The notes under the pieces were generated by a model. It made no database searches and was not told where the DNA came from. It saw only the letters and a program-made list of their open reading frames with translations. This document shows positions 27,713 through 36,393 of a DNA stretch of 64,000 nucleotides, piece after piece (within the stretch, counting starts at the first letter, position 1; the number at the start of each line of letters is the position of its first letter). The position numbers and the translations under genes are program-made. Source of the stretch: Catonella morbi ATCC 51271 (lineage in GTDB: Bacteria > Bacillota > Clostridia > Lachnospirales > Lachnospiraceae); NCBI RefSeq assembly GCF_000160035.2, contig NZ_KI535366.1, positions 273,571-337,570 on the forward strand, in the 5' to 3' direction.

Positions 27713-28594
27713 TTAATATAAAATTTTACCCAGTGCTACCTTCATCAAATGTGCCCCGTATGAAGATTTACCATATTTATTTGCACTTTCGATCAGTTTT
27801 TCTTTGGTTATCCAACCATTTTTATAGGCAATTTCCTCGATAGCGGAAATCATAACTCCCTGCCTCTTTTCAATAACCTTGACAAACTCGGTTGCATCCG
27901 AAAGCGCATCCACCGTACCGGTATCAAGCCAGGCGTAACCTCTTCCTAAGGTAATTACATTCAGCCTGCCTTCTTCAAGATAAATTCTGTTTAAATCCGT
28001 AATTTCGAGCTCACCTCTCTTGGAAGGTATAAGAGACTTAGCATATTTTACCACTGAATTATCATAAAAATAAAGACCTGTGACACAATAATTCGATTTA
28101 GGTTTTTCAGGCTTTTCTTCTATTGAAATTGCTTCACCTTTTTCATTAAACTCAACAATTCCAAATCTCTCAGGATCATCTACATAATATCCGAAAACAG
28201 CGGCTCCGTTTTCAGTAAAGTCCACTGCCTTTTTCAAATTTGAAGATAGTCCGTTGCCATAAAAGATGTTATCTCCCAAAATCATTGCTACACTGTCTTT
28301 TCCGATAAATTCTTCACCTATAATAAAGGCTTCGGCAAGACCGTTAGGCTGTTCCTGAATTTTATATGAAAGTCTGATTCCGTATTCAGAGCCGTCACCT
28401 AACAGTTTTTCAAAATTAGGCAGGTCTCTCGGAGTTGAAATAATCAAAATATCCTTAATTCCCGCTAACATAAGTGTTGATAGCGGATAAAATATCATTG
28501 GCTTATCATAAACCGGCAAAAGCTGTTTGCTTGTAACCTCGGTAAGAGGATAAAGCCTTGTGCCTGAACCTCCGGCAAGAATAATTCCTTTCAT
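27713..28594 (-). CDS. rmlA: Glucose-1-phosphate thymidylyltransferase
   Basis: RmlA (RfbA) makes dTDP-glucose, first step to dTDP-rhamnose. The 293-residue protein shows [16 protein letters not shown] (nucleotide loop), [24 protein letters not shown] (metal Asp), [38 protein letters not shown] and [10 protein letters not shown] chose ATG 28594, since the upstream in-frame TTG at 28606 overlaps the GGGGGTG binding site. No rmlB, rmlC or rmlD is in this window. Confidence 0.95.
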   Translation of the reverse strand: MKGIILAGGSGTRLYPLTEVTSKQLLPVYDKPMIFYPLSTLMLAGIKDILIISTPRDLPNFEKLLGDGSEYGIRLSYKIQEQPNGLAEAFIIGEEFIGKDSVAMILGDNIFYGNGLSSNLKKAVDFTENGAAVFGYYVDDPERFGIVEFNEKGEAISIEEKPEKPKSNYCVTGLYFYDNSVVKYAKSLIPSKRGELEITDLNRIYLEEGRLNVITLGRGYAWLDTGTVDALSDATEFVKVIEKRQGVMISAIEEIAYKNGWITKEKLIESANKYGKSSYGAHLMKVALGKILY

Positions 28595-28659
28595 AAACAC
28601 CCCCAAAACAATTTATTTTAAATCTTAGTATAAGACATCAGCTTCTGTTTGACAAGGAG

Positions 28660-29004
28660 TTAACAAACTTCAAATGCATTTACCAAATGCTCCAATCTGC
28701 CATCTCCGTAAATTCCGATTACATCAAACCTGCTCTTTATATCCGGTGATATATTATGCTCACTCATATAAAAAAGCAATGTCTTGCAGATTTTCCTCTG
28801 TTTTATATATGTAACTGCACTAAACGGGCTCCCAAACCTGTCTGAGCTTCTGTATTTCACTTCTACAGCAGTCAGATATCCGTCAGCACTTTTCGCTATT
28901 ATATCTATTTCACCGGTTTTTCTCAGATAATTTTTTTCTAAAATTTTATAACCTTTGGAAATCAGATAAGCCGCAGCTTTTTCTTCCTTCTCCTTGCCCA
29001 ACAA
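28660..29004 (-). CDS. yraN: YraN/UPF0102 family endonuclease-like protein
   Basis: The 114-residue protein has the restriction-endonuclease-like fold signature of the family: GKEKEEKAAAYLISKGYKILEKNY, GEIDIIA (PD-type Asp), TAVEVKYRSSDRFG (ExK motif) and the tail RFDVIGIYGD. Its physiological role is not settled; genomic association is with rnhB, as here. Confidence 0.93.
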   Translation of the reverse strand: MLGKEKEEKAAAYLISKGYKILEKNYLRKTGEIDIIAKSADGYLTAVEVKYRSSDRFGSPFSAVTYIKQRKICKTLLFYMSEHNISPDIKSRFDVIGIYGDGRLEHLVNAFEVC

Positions 29005-29027
29005 CCTCTTATTTATACTACCACTTC

Positions 29028-29321
29028 CTATCTTCTCTTTTCAGCAACCGCTGATTTAAGTCTGTCCATCTTATCCACAAAGAGCAGAACCTGAGCAACT
29101 ACCTCATAAAGCTCCGGTGGTATATTTTCTCCTATTTCCAACTGTGATAAGGATTTTACAAGTTTTTCATCCTCATACTGAGGAATATCATTCTTTTTAG
29201 ATTCAGATATTATCTTTTCTGCCAAAGCTCCCTTGCCCGCAGCAATTACATAAGGAGCTTCTCCGCTTTCGGTATCATAGCCGAGAGCAACGGCTGTTTT
29301 TACTTCTTTTTTCTTTTCCAT
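29028..29321 (-). CDS. ylqH: YlqH/FhlB-like protein (FlhB cytoplasmic domain homologue)
   Basis: This 97-residue soluble protein corresponds to the C-terminal cytoplasmic part of the flagellar export protein FlhB: AVALGYDTESGEAPYVIAAGKG, AEKIISESKKNDIPQYEDEKLVKSL and the ELYEVVAQVLLFV helix. The NPTH autocleavage motif of full FlhB is absent. In Bacillus subtilis ylqH lies downstream of rbgA-rnhB, the same order as here. Function is unknown. Confidence 0.88.
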   Translation of the reverse strand: MEKKKEVKTAVALGYDTESGEAPYVIAAGKGALAEKIISESKKNDIPQYEDEKLVKSLSQLEIGENIPPELYEVVAQVLLFVDKMDRLKSAVAEKRR

Positions 29322-29323
29322 AT

Positions 29324-30091
29324 TTATAGCCCTTTCGTATCGTGTACAAAAGTCTTTCTATGAATCGGCGAGATTCCGAACTCTTTTATTCCGGTTAAGT
29401 GCTTTTTAGAACCATACCCCTTATTGGAAGCAAAGTCGTACATAGGATATTTTATATCCATTTCTTTCATGTACCTGTCCCTTACCACCTTCGCAACTAT
29501 ACTGGCAGCAGCGATAGAAAGACTTTTAGCATCTCCGCCCACAATAGCCTGCTGGCTTATATCAAGCTCAGGAATTTTTTTATCACCATCTACAAGTATG
29601 ATATCAGGTTTTACATTTAACTCTGAAACTGCCTTTCTCATAGCTTCAAATGTAGATTGAAGAATATTTATCTCATCTATTCTGCTATTATCCACACTTC
29701 CAAAACCGACACTTATAGCCTCACACATTATATGATTGAAAAGTTCCTCTCTTTTTGCCTCAGTAAGCTTTTTCGAATCATTTACATAGGGTATAATCAA
29801 ATCCTTTGGGAAAATTACCGCTGCAGCAACCACCGGGCCGGCAAGCGGTCCTCTTCCCACTTCATCAATACCGCAGATATAACCATTTTCGCAAAACTGT
29901 CTCTCAAATTTTGACATTGTACTTATACGGCTTATTTCACTATCATATTCTTCCAGCTTTTTCTTCGCAGCAAGTACGATTTTTTTAACTCCGTTTCGTT
30001 CATCTAAATTATAATAAGTTATAAATTCACCTAAACTTTGAATACTACAGTTTGCATATTCATCTCTTATTTCAGAAATATTTTTTTTCAA
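29324..30091 (-). CDS. rnhB: Ribonuclease HII
   Basis: RNase HII removes ribonucleotides from DNA and cuts RNA-DNA hybrids. Catalytic acidic residues appear in YICGIDEVGRGPLAGPVV (DEVGRG), ILVDGDK, and the C-terminal Asp in VVRDRYM. A 60-residue N-terminal helical extension matches the Bacillus type. I chose the TTG at 30091 (255 residues): it overlaps the lepB stop as TTGA and GGGG lies 7 nt upstream. The frame also permits a GTG at 30133 that would overlap lepB by 46 bp with no binding site. Confidence 0.94.
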   Translation of the reverse strand: MKKNISEIRDEYANCSIQSLGEFITYYNLDERNGVKKIVLAAKKKLEEYDSEISRISTMSKFERQFCENGYICGIDEVGRGPLAGPVVAAAVIFPKDLIIPYVNDSKKLTEAKREELFNHIMCEAISVGFGSVDNSRIDEINILQSTFEAMRKAVSELNVKPDIILVDGDKKIPELDISQQAIVGGDAKSLSIAAASIVAKVVRDRYMKEMDIKYPMYDFASNKGYGSKKHLTGIKEFGISPIHRKTFVHDTKGL

Positions 30092-30807
30092 TTTACTGCC
30101 CCAAACTTTAGGATAGGAGAAATCCTTATCCACACCTTTCCGATTATGCTGCTTTTATTTACAATTCCAACCTGCTCGTATCTCGAGTCGTAGCTGTTAT
30201 TTCTGTTATCACCGAGCACAAAATATTCATTTTCACCAAGTGAAATACCGTCTTTGGCCATTCCTGAATAACTCATAATGTCTGCTGATAACGGATCATC
30301 TTTTAATAACTTTCCATCTATATATACTTTGCCTTCGCTTATTGTAACCTTCTCTCCGGGCAGACCTATTATTCTTTTTATATATACACTTGAATGATGA
30401 TAATCGAATACAATTATATCATAACGTTTTAAATCACCAACTTTATAAAAAATTTTATCAATAAGTAACTTATCAGCACTTTCAAGGGTCGGCGACATGG
30501 ACGAACCGTTTACAATAGTCTCCTGTACTATAAAAGCATTGACTATTCTTGTAAATAACAGTGCAAACAATATTATGACTACTATCTTTCTGTATAATTT
30601 AAAACCGGTTTCTTCATCCTGTTTTATGATAACAATCGGCTCTGCCTGTTCTTTTTTATCTTTTTTAGGTTTATCTTTTCTGGTAAGATAACCGCCAAAG
30701 TCCAGTCTGTCTAATTCTTCGGCTTCATAATATCTTTTGATATCAGCACAAAATTCCAAACTGTCATCAATTATATCTTTATCCTTCTCAAATTTATTAT
30801 CATCCAT
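30088..30807 (-). CDS. lepB: Signal peptidase I (longer paralogue)
   Basis: The 239-residue membrane protease cleaves signal peptides after export. An unusual charged cytoplasmic N-terminus of about 70 residues (many Asp/Lys) precedes one transmembrane helix (about 71-92). Catalytic Ser is in VNGSSMSPTLES (about 100), Lys in VYIKRIIGLPGEKV (about 146), and the box GDNRNNSYDSR lies near the C-terminus. It overlaps rbgA by 8 bp and rnhB by 4 bp. A second paralogue lies just upstream at 31711. Confidence 0.94.
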   Translation of the reverse strand: MDDNKFEKDKDIIDDSLEFCADIKRYYEAEELDRLDFGGYLTRKDKPKKDKKEQAEPIVIIKQDEETGFKLYRKIVVIILFALLFTRIVNAFIVQETIVNGSSMSPTLESADKLLIDKIFYKVGDLKRYDIIVFDYHHSSVYIKRIIGLPGEKVTISEGKVYIDGKLLKDDPLSADIMSYSGMAKDGISLGENEYFVLGDNRNNSYDSRYEQVGIVNKSSIIGKVWIRISPILKFGAVN

Positions 30808-31681
30808 CAGACCATACCCCTACATTTTCGAGAGTTATTTTACCCAGTCTTCCATTTTTAAAATCATCAAGAAGTAATATAGACGCCTTATCTGTATCAA
30901 GTTCTCCGCCTTTTTTAATTAATGCTCTTTTTTCTGCCACAGCCTCAATTATTTGCATGGCGAAACTTATATCATCTCCGTTTTTATCAATATCATCAAA
31001 ACCATAATATCCTGCCAAAAGCCCACTATAGTTTTCTTCAAGTTCTCCCACGAATTTAATTGCAAGCTCTCTTTTTTCTATTACCTCGTCACGAATAGAT
31101 CCAATAAACGCAAGGTGTTCTGCTGTAATTTTATCTTCAAATTTAGGCCAAAGTATACCCGGAGTGTCTAAAAGCTCTACTTGCTTATTAAGTCTTATCC
31201 ACTGTTTTCCCTTGGTAACACCCGGTTTATTTCCTGTCTTTGTAACTGCCCTCCCCGCAAATGAGTTGATAAAGGTTGACTTTCCGACATTTGGTATACC
31301 TCCTACAATAGCTCTTACAGGGCGGTTTAGTATACCTCTTGCCCTATCCCTTGCCATTTTTGCTTCAGCTGCCTTTGCTATAGCATCTTTTACCTGCTTT
31401 ATGCCATTTCCGCTCCTGGAGTTAAGCTTAACCGCAATAAGTCCCTTTTCCGTAAAATATTTAACCCAGGCATCTGTGCCCTTATCGTCTGCCATATCCG
31501 CCTTATTAAGTATTATTACCCTGGACTTACCTGCAGCAAGACTGTCTATATCAGGATTTCTTGAGCTAATAGGTATACGGGCATCTACAAGCTCTATAAC
31601 AACATCTATTAGTTTAATATCCTCTTTCATCTGACGTACTGCCTTTGTCATATGACCGGGATACCAATGTAAATCGGGCAT
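30800..31681 (-). CDS. rbgA: Ribosome biogenesis GTPase RbgA (YlqF)
   Basis: RbgA is needed for late assembly of the 50S subunit. The 293-residue protein has the circularly permuted GTPase order: G4 LNKADM (about 58-63) precedes G1 GGIPNVGKSTFIN (about 127-139) and G3 DTPGILWP (about 172-179). The N-terminal DLHWYPGHMTKAVRQM is diagnostic. It lies in the rplS-rbgA-rnhB block seen in Bacillus. Confidence 0.96.
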   Translation of the reverse strand: MPDLHWYPGHMTKAVRQMKEDIKLIDVVIELVDARIPISSRNPDIDSLAAGKSRVIILNKADMADDKGTDAWVKYFTEKGLIAVKLNSRSGNGIKQVKDAIAKAAEAKMARDRARGILNRPVRAIVGGIPNVGKSTFINSFAGRAVTKTGNKPGVTKGKQWIRLNKQVELLDTPGILWPKFEDKITAEHLAFIGSIRDEVIEKRELAIKFVGELEENYSGLLAGYYGFDDIDKNGDDISFAMQIIEAVAEKRALIKKGGELDTDKASILLLDDFKNGRLGKITLENVGVWSDG

Positions 31682-31710
31682 ATTTTCCCTCCCAAATTCT
31701 GATTTCTGTA

Positions 31711-32307
31711 TTAATCGGCTAAATTTAAGCTGTCTACAAGTGAAAACGGCTTTTCAGTGGCAACTGCCTTGCCAAGTATTTCATTTTTAAGTACATTTCC
31801 TATACCGGCAAACCTGCTGTCTTCACTGTCATTTCTGTTGTCACCCAATACAAAATATTCATTGTCATCCAGCTTCACACCTTCTTCGGCCAGTCCGCTA
31901 TTACTTATTGCCTCTGTTTTTACCTTTTCTTTAATAGCTTCATCATTTATATAGACAATACCGTTTTTAATTTTAACAGTTTCCCCGGGCAAACCTATTA
32001 CACGTTTTATTTCAAAATAGCTATGCTCCTTATTAGACTGTTTATATACAATTACATCATTTCTTTTAGGTGATTTAATATAATATTCTAATTTGTTGAC
32101 TATAACAACCTGCCCCTCTTTAAGCGTCGGTTCCATTGAAGTTCCCGAAACACTTGTTTTTACAAATACATTTGTAGTTATAAAATAAGAAGCTGATATT
32201 GTAATTACTATTAATAATATCCATATAATAATTTCTTTAATTACTTTTTTTGCAGAAGGCGTCGTTTTAATTCTTGCCTTTTTATGAAAATAAGCTTTTC
32301 CGGACAT
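31711..32307 (-). CDS. lepB: Signal peptidase I (shorter paralogue)
   Basis: The 198-residue protein has a basic N-terminus, one transmembrane helix (about 24-48), catalytic Ser in VSGTSMEPTLKEG (about 56), Lys in YFEIKRVIGLPGETV (about 103) and GDNRNDSEDSR. It shares architecture with the 30088-30807 paralogue but lacks the long acidic N-terminal extension. The pair flanks rbgA, suggesting local duplication with divergence. Confidence 0.94.
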   Translation of the reverse strand: MSGKAYFHKKARIKTTPSAKKVIKEIIIWILLIVITISASYFITTNVFVKTSVSGTSMEPTLKEGQVVIVNKLEYYIKSPKRNDVIVYKQSNKEHSYFEIKRVIGLPGETVKIKNGIVYINDEAIKEKVKTEAISNSGLAEEGVKLDDNEYFVLGDNRNDSEDSRFAGIGNVLKNEILGKAVATEKPFSLVDSLNLAD

Positions 32308-32342
32308 AATTTTCCTTCCAAAATAAATTCAGATTGTTCACA

Positions 32343-32400
32343 ATACAGGCATATACTTTATACCTGTATGATACAAGTAAATATCTATACTATGATACAA
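32343..32400 (-). promoter_or_regulatory. Stem-loop and duplicated ATGATACAA motif ahead of lepB
   Basis: ATACAGG/CCTGTAT arms (32343-32369) make a 7-bp stem extended by an inner TATA pairing. ATGATACAA occurs at 32368-32376 and again at 32392-32400, 24 bp apart. The motif equals the tip of the 173-bp repeat family, so it may be a remnant or a shared protein site. No clear promoter was found here. Confidence 0.35.
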
Positions 32401-32401
32401 T

Positions 32402-32436
32402 AAAAAAGGAACAACTGCAAGTAGTTGCCCCTTTTA
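32402..32436 (-). terminator. Intrinsic terminator after rplS
   Basis: On the minus strand, arms AAAAGGGGCAACT and AGTTGTTCCTTTT pair over 13 positions with two G-U pairs around a short loop, followed by further T residues. It lies 25 bp past the rplS stop. Confidence 0.8.
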
Positions 32437-32461
32437 AATAAAACTCTTAATCCGGAACCTA

Positions 32462-32803
32462 TTATACTTCTTTAAGCTTAGCTGACTTACCTACTCTGCC
32501 GCGAAGGAATGTAAGTTTAGCTCTTCTTACCTTACCATGGCGAACAACTTCGATTCTGTCAACGTTTGGAGAATGTACCGGCCAGGTTCTTTCAACACCG
32601 ACACCGCCTGAAAGCTTTCTAACAGTGAAAGTCTCTCTTGCTCCGCCGCCCTGTCTCTTAAGTACAATTCCTTCGAAGATCTGAATTCTTTCTCTCTGAC
32701 CTTCCTTAACCTTAGCATGAACCTTAACGGTATCACCTACTCTGAACTCGTCTACGTTGGCTTTGAGCTGCTCTTTTTCAATTTCTCTGATTAATTCGTT
32801 CAT
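32462..32803 (-). CDS. rplS: 50S ribosomal protein L19
   Basis: L19 binds at the 30S-50S interface. The 113 residues show the full family pattern: [54 protein letters not shown] and the basic end [29 protein letters not shown] lies 7 nt before the ATG. In relatives it directly follows trmD, but here 4.6 kb of accessory genes intervene and it has its own promoter. Confidence 0.98.
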   Translation of the reverse strand: MNELIREIEKEQLKANVDEFRVGDTVKVHAKVKEGQRERIQIFEGIVLKRQGGGARETFTVRKLSGGVGVERTWPVHSPNVDRIEVVRHGKVRRAKLTFLRGRVGKSAKLKEV

Positions 32804-32820
32804 TTCTAATCTCCTTTTCC

Positions 32821-32868
32821 ATAGATGTTCTTAACACGCTCACTATGAGGCATCAGAGGACCATCCGA
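32821..32868 (-). promoter_or_regulatory. Possible L19 leader RNA structure
   Basis: The 80-nt leader of rplS has a short CTCA-TAG-TGAG hairpin and GATG/CATC complementarity between its ends (GGATGGTCC and AAGAACATC), resembling the general plan of firmicute L19 autoregulatory leaders. I recognise the plan, not an exact match; a covariance-model search would decide. Confidence 0.35.
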
Positions 32869-32883
32869 ATTACACAACGATTT

Positions 32884-32912
32884 ATTGTATCATGTTTTAA
32901 TTATATTATCAA
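32884..32912 (-). promoter_or_regulatory. SigA-type promoter of rplS
   Basis: On the minus strand, -35 TTGATA (32907-32912), 17-bp spacer and -10 TACAAT (32884-32889) predict a start about 75 nt before the rplS ATG. It explains how rplS is expressed despite the island separating it from trmD. Confidence 0.6.
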
Positions 32913-33070
32913 GAGTTTAGGAAAATAATTTTTGGCATGCTTAGCTTTCCAAAATATAAATTTAAGGTTTTCCGCTTGTATAATTTTAGATAACAATATT
33001 TTTTGTTATAAGTAAAATTTTAATTTATTTTATCACTCTGAATATGCTTTTTATAGGTTAGTATTTGCGT

Positions 33071-34288
33071 TTAAGCCAAGTTAAACACATATTTATCTAA
33101 CCTGTCAAAGGCTTCTTTTATTCTGGAGTTCGGAGATGCAAGATTCATACGTATATACCATTCTCCGTTAAAAGCCTTACCGCTCTGCCAGAATACACCG
33201 GCTTCATAGCCCATTTTCAAAAGCTCATCCGCAGTTTTTCCATGAGACTTACACCATTCTTCACAGTCAATAAAAAGCATATAAGTACCCTGAGGTCTGG
33301 ATACATTAACACCCGCAAACTTTGTTTCAATATAATCGCAGGCGAAGTTCACATTTTCTTCTATTACCTGAATCAACTCGTCAACCCACTCACCGCCTTC
33401 GTTGACGTAAGCTCCTATAAGAGAATGCATTGAGAGTACGTTCATAGAATTATAATGGCCTAATGATGCCTCCTTATCCATTCTGTGCTTTAATCTTTTA
33501 TTGTAAATAATATGATAGCTTCCTGTTAAGCCGGCCAGATTAAAGGTTTTGGATGGTGCATAAAATGCCACTGTGCGATTTTTTGCATCCTCAGATACAG
33601 ATTGAGTAGGAATATGCTTGTTCTTATACAAGATAAGATCTGACCAGATTTCATCAGAAATAACAGTAACATCATGCTTTGCGTACAGCTCCGTAACCTT
33701 TTCAAGCTCCCATTTTTCCCATACACGGCCTGCAGGATTGTGAGGTGAGCAGAAAATGGCGACATGAATCTTATTTTCTACGATTTTCTCTTCCATATCC
33801 TCAAAATCCATACGCCATATGCCTTCTTCATCTTTCTTCAGATAACTGTGAACAATATTGTAGCCGTTATTTCTGAGAACACCCGTAAATCCGATATAAG
33901 TTGGCGCATGTACAAGCACACTGTCTCCCTGCGAGCAAAATACGTGCAGAGCCGTTGCCACACCGCCAAGAACTCCGTTCTCATATCCTATATGTTCTTT
34001 AGCAAGCCCTATTACCCCATTTCTTCGTTCCTGCCATCTGATTATACTGTCATAGTACTCGTCTCTTGTTCCGAAGTAGCCGTAGGTAGGGTGCTTTGTT
34101 CTTTCAACAATAGCGTCGGTTATCCCCGGGAAAACCGGAAAGTTCATGTCCGCAACCCACATAGGTATCATATCCAGACCGTCTCTTACCTTTACCGGGT
34201 TGTCTTTCCCCAGTAAATCCGGCAACATATCAACTGCAATCGCATCCTTACCTCTTCTGTCAATAATGCTTGTAAAATCGTATTTCAT
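33071..34288 (-). CDS. MalY/PatB-family PLP-dependent aminotransferase or cystathionine beta-lyase
   Basis: The 405-residue fold-type I PLP enzyme shows PMWVADMNFPVFPGI, the MalY/PatB hallmark, HPTYGYFG, the PLP contacts CSPHNPAGRVW (Asn184) and SDEIWSD (Asp212), and Schiff-base Lys247 in YAPSKTFNLAG. Family members cleave C-S bonds in cystathionine or cysteine, or transaminate. The exact substrate is not visible from sequence. It lies alone between rplS and pcp, within the accessory island. Confidence 0.9.
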   Translation of the reverse strand: MKYDFTSIIDRRGKDAIAVDMLPDLLGKDNPVKVRDGLDMIPMWVADMNFPVFPGITDAIVERTKHPTYGYFGTRDEYYDSIIRWQERRNGVIGLAKEHIGYENGVLGGVATALHVFCSQGDSVLVHAPTYIGFTGVLRNNGYNIVHSYLKKDEEGIWRMDFEDMEEKIVENKIHVAIFCSPHNPAGRVWEKWELEKVTELYAKHDVTVISDEIWSDLILYKNKHIPTQSVSEDAKNRTVAFYAPSKTFNLAGLTGSYHIIYNKRLKHRMDKEASLGHYNSMNVLSMHSLIGAYVNEGGEWVDELIQVIEENVNFACDYIETKFAGVNVSRPQGTYMLFIDCEEWCKSHGKTADELLKMGYEAGVFWQSGKAFNGEWYIRMNLASPNSRIKEAFDRLDKYVFNLA

Positions 34289-34361
34289 ATTATTATCTTC
34301 TCCTATAGTATATTTAATTTTGAGCTAAGGCACTCATAGGTATATATCACAAATACTAAAT

Positions 34362-35003
34362 TCAGCATACACTGCCTTCCGCTCTCTTCACATCTTCCTT
34401 GTTCCTTGAAACCGCCCTTATAGCTGCTTCAAGTCCTCTGACAATATCAGGCAAAGACATAGACGGTTTATCAGGTTTATCTACAGTTTGCTCAGGAATG
34501 AAGGGCACATGAATAAACCCACCCTTAACTCCCTTATATTTCTTGCTGAGGGTATATAAAACTCCGTACATAAGATGATTGCACACATAAGTTCCGGCTG
34601 AGTTTGAAAGGCTTGCAGGAAGCCCTTCTTTTCTTATTTCCTCTACCATAGCTTTTACAGGGAGATTAGAGAAATAAGCCGGTTCTCCGTCAGCAAATAT
34701 TGGTCTGTCTATAGGCTGGTTACCTTCGTTATCCGGTATCCTTGCATCATCTATATTTATAGCAACTCTTTCAGGTGTAATCCCATATCTTCCACCTGCC
34801 TGTCCTATACAGAGTACATAATCAGGTTTTTCCTTTTCTATCGCATCTGCAACAATTTTTATTGATTTCCCAAATACTGTGGGAACTTCCAATTTAATAA
34901 TATCTGTTTCAAGTATTTTATCCTTTACAAGCTTAACCGCTTCAAGAGACGGATTTATTTTTTCTCCGCCAAAAGGAGAAAAGGCTGTGAGTAATAGTTT
35001 CAT
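34362..35003 (-). CDS. pcp: Pyrrolidone-carboxylate (pyroglutamyl) peptidase
   Basis: This cytosolic cysteine peptidase removes N-terminal pyroglutamate. The 213-residue protein has [16 protein letters not shown] at the N-terminus, Glu in [15 protein letters not shown], catalytic Cys in [15 protein letters not shown] and His in [17 protein letters not shown] lies 6 nt before ATG 35003. A strong hairpin terminator upstream isolates it from the degraded genes behind it. Confidence 0.95.
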   Translation of the reverse strand: MKLLLTAFSPFGGEKINPSLEAVKLVKDKILETDIIKLEVPTVFGKSIKIVADAIEKEKPDYVLCIGQAGGRYGITPERVAINIDDARIPDNEGNQPIDRPIFADGEPAYFSNLPVKAMVEEIRKEGLPASLSNSAGTYVCNHLMYGVLYTLSKKYKGVKGGFIHVPFIPEQTVDKPDKPSMSLPDIVRGLEAAIRAVSRNKEDVKRAEGSVC

Positions 35004-35048
35004 GAGGGACTCCTTAATAATTTTTCAATATCTTTTATTATAAAATGC

Positions 35049-35092
35049 AAAAACGTATTATGCAATAATATGTTTTTGCATAATACGTTTTT
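35049..35092. terminator. 16-bp-stem bidirectional terminator
   Basis: AAAAACGTATTATGCA (35049-35064) and TGCATAATACGTTTTT (35077-35092) are perfect complements around a 12-nt loop, with A- and T-rich ends suitable for termination in either direction. It separates the DUF4143 remnant from pcp. Confidence 0.75.
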
Positions 35093-35103
35093 GTAAAATC
35101 TTA

Positions 35104-35374
35104 TCAAAACTTCCTCAACAAAAAAGCCATATACAACGGAAGTGTAAGAATCTGCCCTGTCCTACCCACATTATAATCTCCCAGTTTGATTGCGTTATTA
35201 ACATGGTATTTTTCAGGATGCTTAAGTATAGTTTTTGTGCTTTTTACATTGCCGCTAGCTGCCTTTACTTCTACCAAAGTGCACTCACCATTGTATCTGA
35301 TAACAAAATCTACTTCCAATCCGTTATCTTTATGATAATAATAGAGTTTGCACCCCATTTTGGTAAAATATATA
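35104..35374 (-). pseudogene. 3' remnant of a DUF4143-type AAA ATPase gene
   Basis: The last about 90 codons encode the C-terminal end typical of ATP-binding DUF4143 proteins: KLYYYHKDNGLEVDFVIR, ECTLVEVKAASGN, then HVNNAIKLGDYNVGRTGQILTLPLYMAFLL. The ATPase domain and most of DUF4143 are gone. Upstream, the open frame continues only through 33-bp repeats to a TTG without a ribosome-binding site, and a stop lies just beyond. This is a decayed gene. Confidence 0.8.
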
Positions 35375-35506
35375 AACTTTTTCAAGCGACTTTTTCTATA
35401 AATCATCAATTTTTTCAAATGACTTTTTAGATAAACTTGCAACTTTTTCAAACGACTTTTCAGACAACCATGCAACTTTTTCAAACGACTTTATTTTGTA
35501 AAATGT
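35375..35506 (-). repeat. 33-bp tandem repeat, locus 1 (four units)
   Basis: Units begin at 35375, 35408, 35441 and 35474, an exact 33-bp period. Each has a conserved core close to AACTTTTTCAAACGACTTTT (plus strand) and a 12-13 bp more variable spacer. On the minus strand the array stays open and reads as an 11-residue repeat like KSRLKKLQVYL. It abuts the DUF4143 remnant. The same unit recurs at 37307-37396. Confidence 0.9.
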
Positions 35507-35532
35507 TTCATCAATGAATGCTCAACAACTAA

Positions 35533-35796
35533 TCAATCTAAAATTATATTGTTTCGCATAAATTTTAGTGTATTTTTCAATTGTATATACCTTGAAAATA
35601 TCAGTGTCAAAAATTGAGACAAAAAAGTAGACGGTATCCGGTCTGCATTCATTGCTATAAATGATAATGTAATCGAATTTCTTGTGGTTTTATCAGGCTT
35701 TGGCCCAAACTCTGTAGCAGATTTTGCTTTACCTCTATCAATCGGGCGGATATACGGCTGACTGATGCTTGCAATCCTGTCCGGTTGAGCACTCAT
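35533..35796 (-). pseudogene. DDE transposase remnant (IS5/IS1182-like)
   Basis: The frame encodes DRIASISQPYIRPIDRGKAK-SATEFGPK, which resembles the conserved central segment found in IS5/IS1182-type transposases (R-IVS-QP-IRPI-RGKA-EFG-K). Neighbouring catalytic regions are absent and the end differs, so only a fragment of under 90 codons survives. I see no terminal inverted repeats around it. Confidence 0.7.
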
Positions 35797-35825
35797 TAAT
35801 TATGGGGAATATTTCCGTTTTAAAT

Positions 35826-36080
35826 TTAATCATCTATTTTGTTACCGCAATATGGACAATACTCCATACCAAACATTCCTTGAAACGGTAACTGCTTTCG
35901 ACAAAATGGACATCTCCAAAAAATTAAAAAATATATATACCCGATGCAAGTTATAATAAGTCCTGCTATCAACACCGGTGGAACGATAATATCTATTAAA
36001 AGTTGAATTCCCATAAGCAATAGCACAACTACTATCAATGCATTACCTATATTTTTTATCTTTTTCATATTTTCAACCAT
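35826..36080 (-). CDS. Small membrane protein with C-terminal zinc ribbon
   Basis: The 84-residue protein has two transmembrane helices (about 12-30 and 33-55) and a C-terminal CPFC-x15-CPYC zinc-ribbon (residues about 57-79). The short loop between helices contains two prolines. Function is unknown. Start may be ATG 36080 or ATG 36068 (MKKIKNIG); AAAGG lies before both. A good promoter lies 130 bp upstream. Confidence 0.7.
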   Translation of the reverse strand: MVENMKKIKNIGNALIVVVLLLMGIQLLIDIIVPPVLIAGLIITCIGYIYFLIFWRCPFCRKQLPFQGMFGMEYCPYCGNKIDD

Positions 36081-36393
36081 CCTTTAATAAATATGTGCCG
36101 GAAATCGAGGGCAAACCGGATAAATTAAAGAAACAGATTTACTTTCAAGTCCGGTAATTTTTACACTTTTCATATATGATCAAAAACCCATAATTAAATG
36201 TTGTTAAAATATTACCATATTTGTGCTGCTTAGTCAATTGTGATTATCGAAAAAGCCTATATATTTGTGCTTAACGGCTGTGATTTTATCAATTATATAT
36301 AACATGTACAGTCTATATACAACATATTTCGGAAATCGATTGTTAAAAATAAATTGTTTCTAAAAATTCATCACTTGACTTTGCGACATAGAT
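36081..36393. other. 313-bp intergenic region
   Basis: AT-rich sequence between the hydrolase and the zinc-ribbon gene. Apart from the promoter at 36209-36237 I find no open frame, repeat or strong hairpin. The leader between promoter and gene contains no recognisable riboswitch. Confidence 0.5.
36209..36237 (-). promoter_or_regulatory. SigA-type promoter of the zinc-ribbon membrane protein gene
   Basis: On the minus strand, -35 TTGACT (36232-36237), 17-bp spacer and -10 TAATAT (36209-36214) with an extended TGG before the -10. The predicted start is about 120 nt ahead of the gene. Confidence 0.6.
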
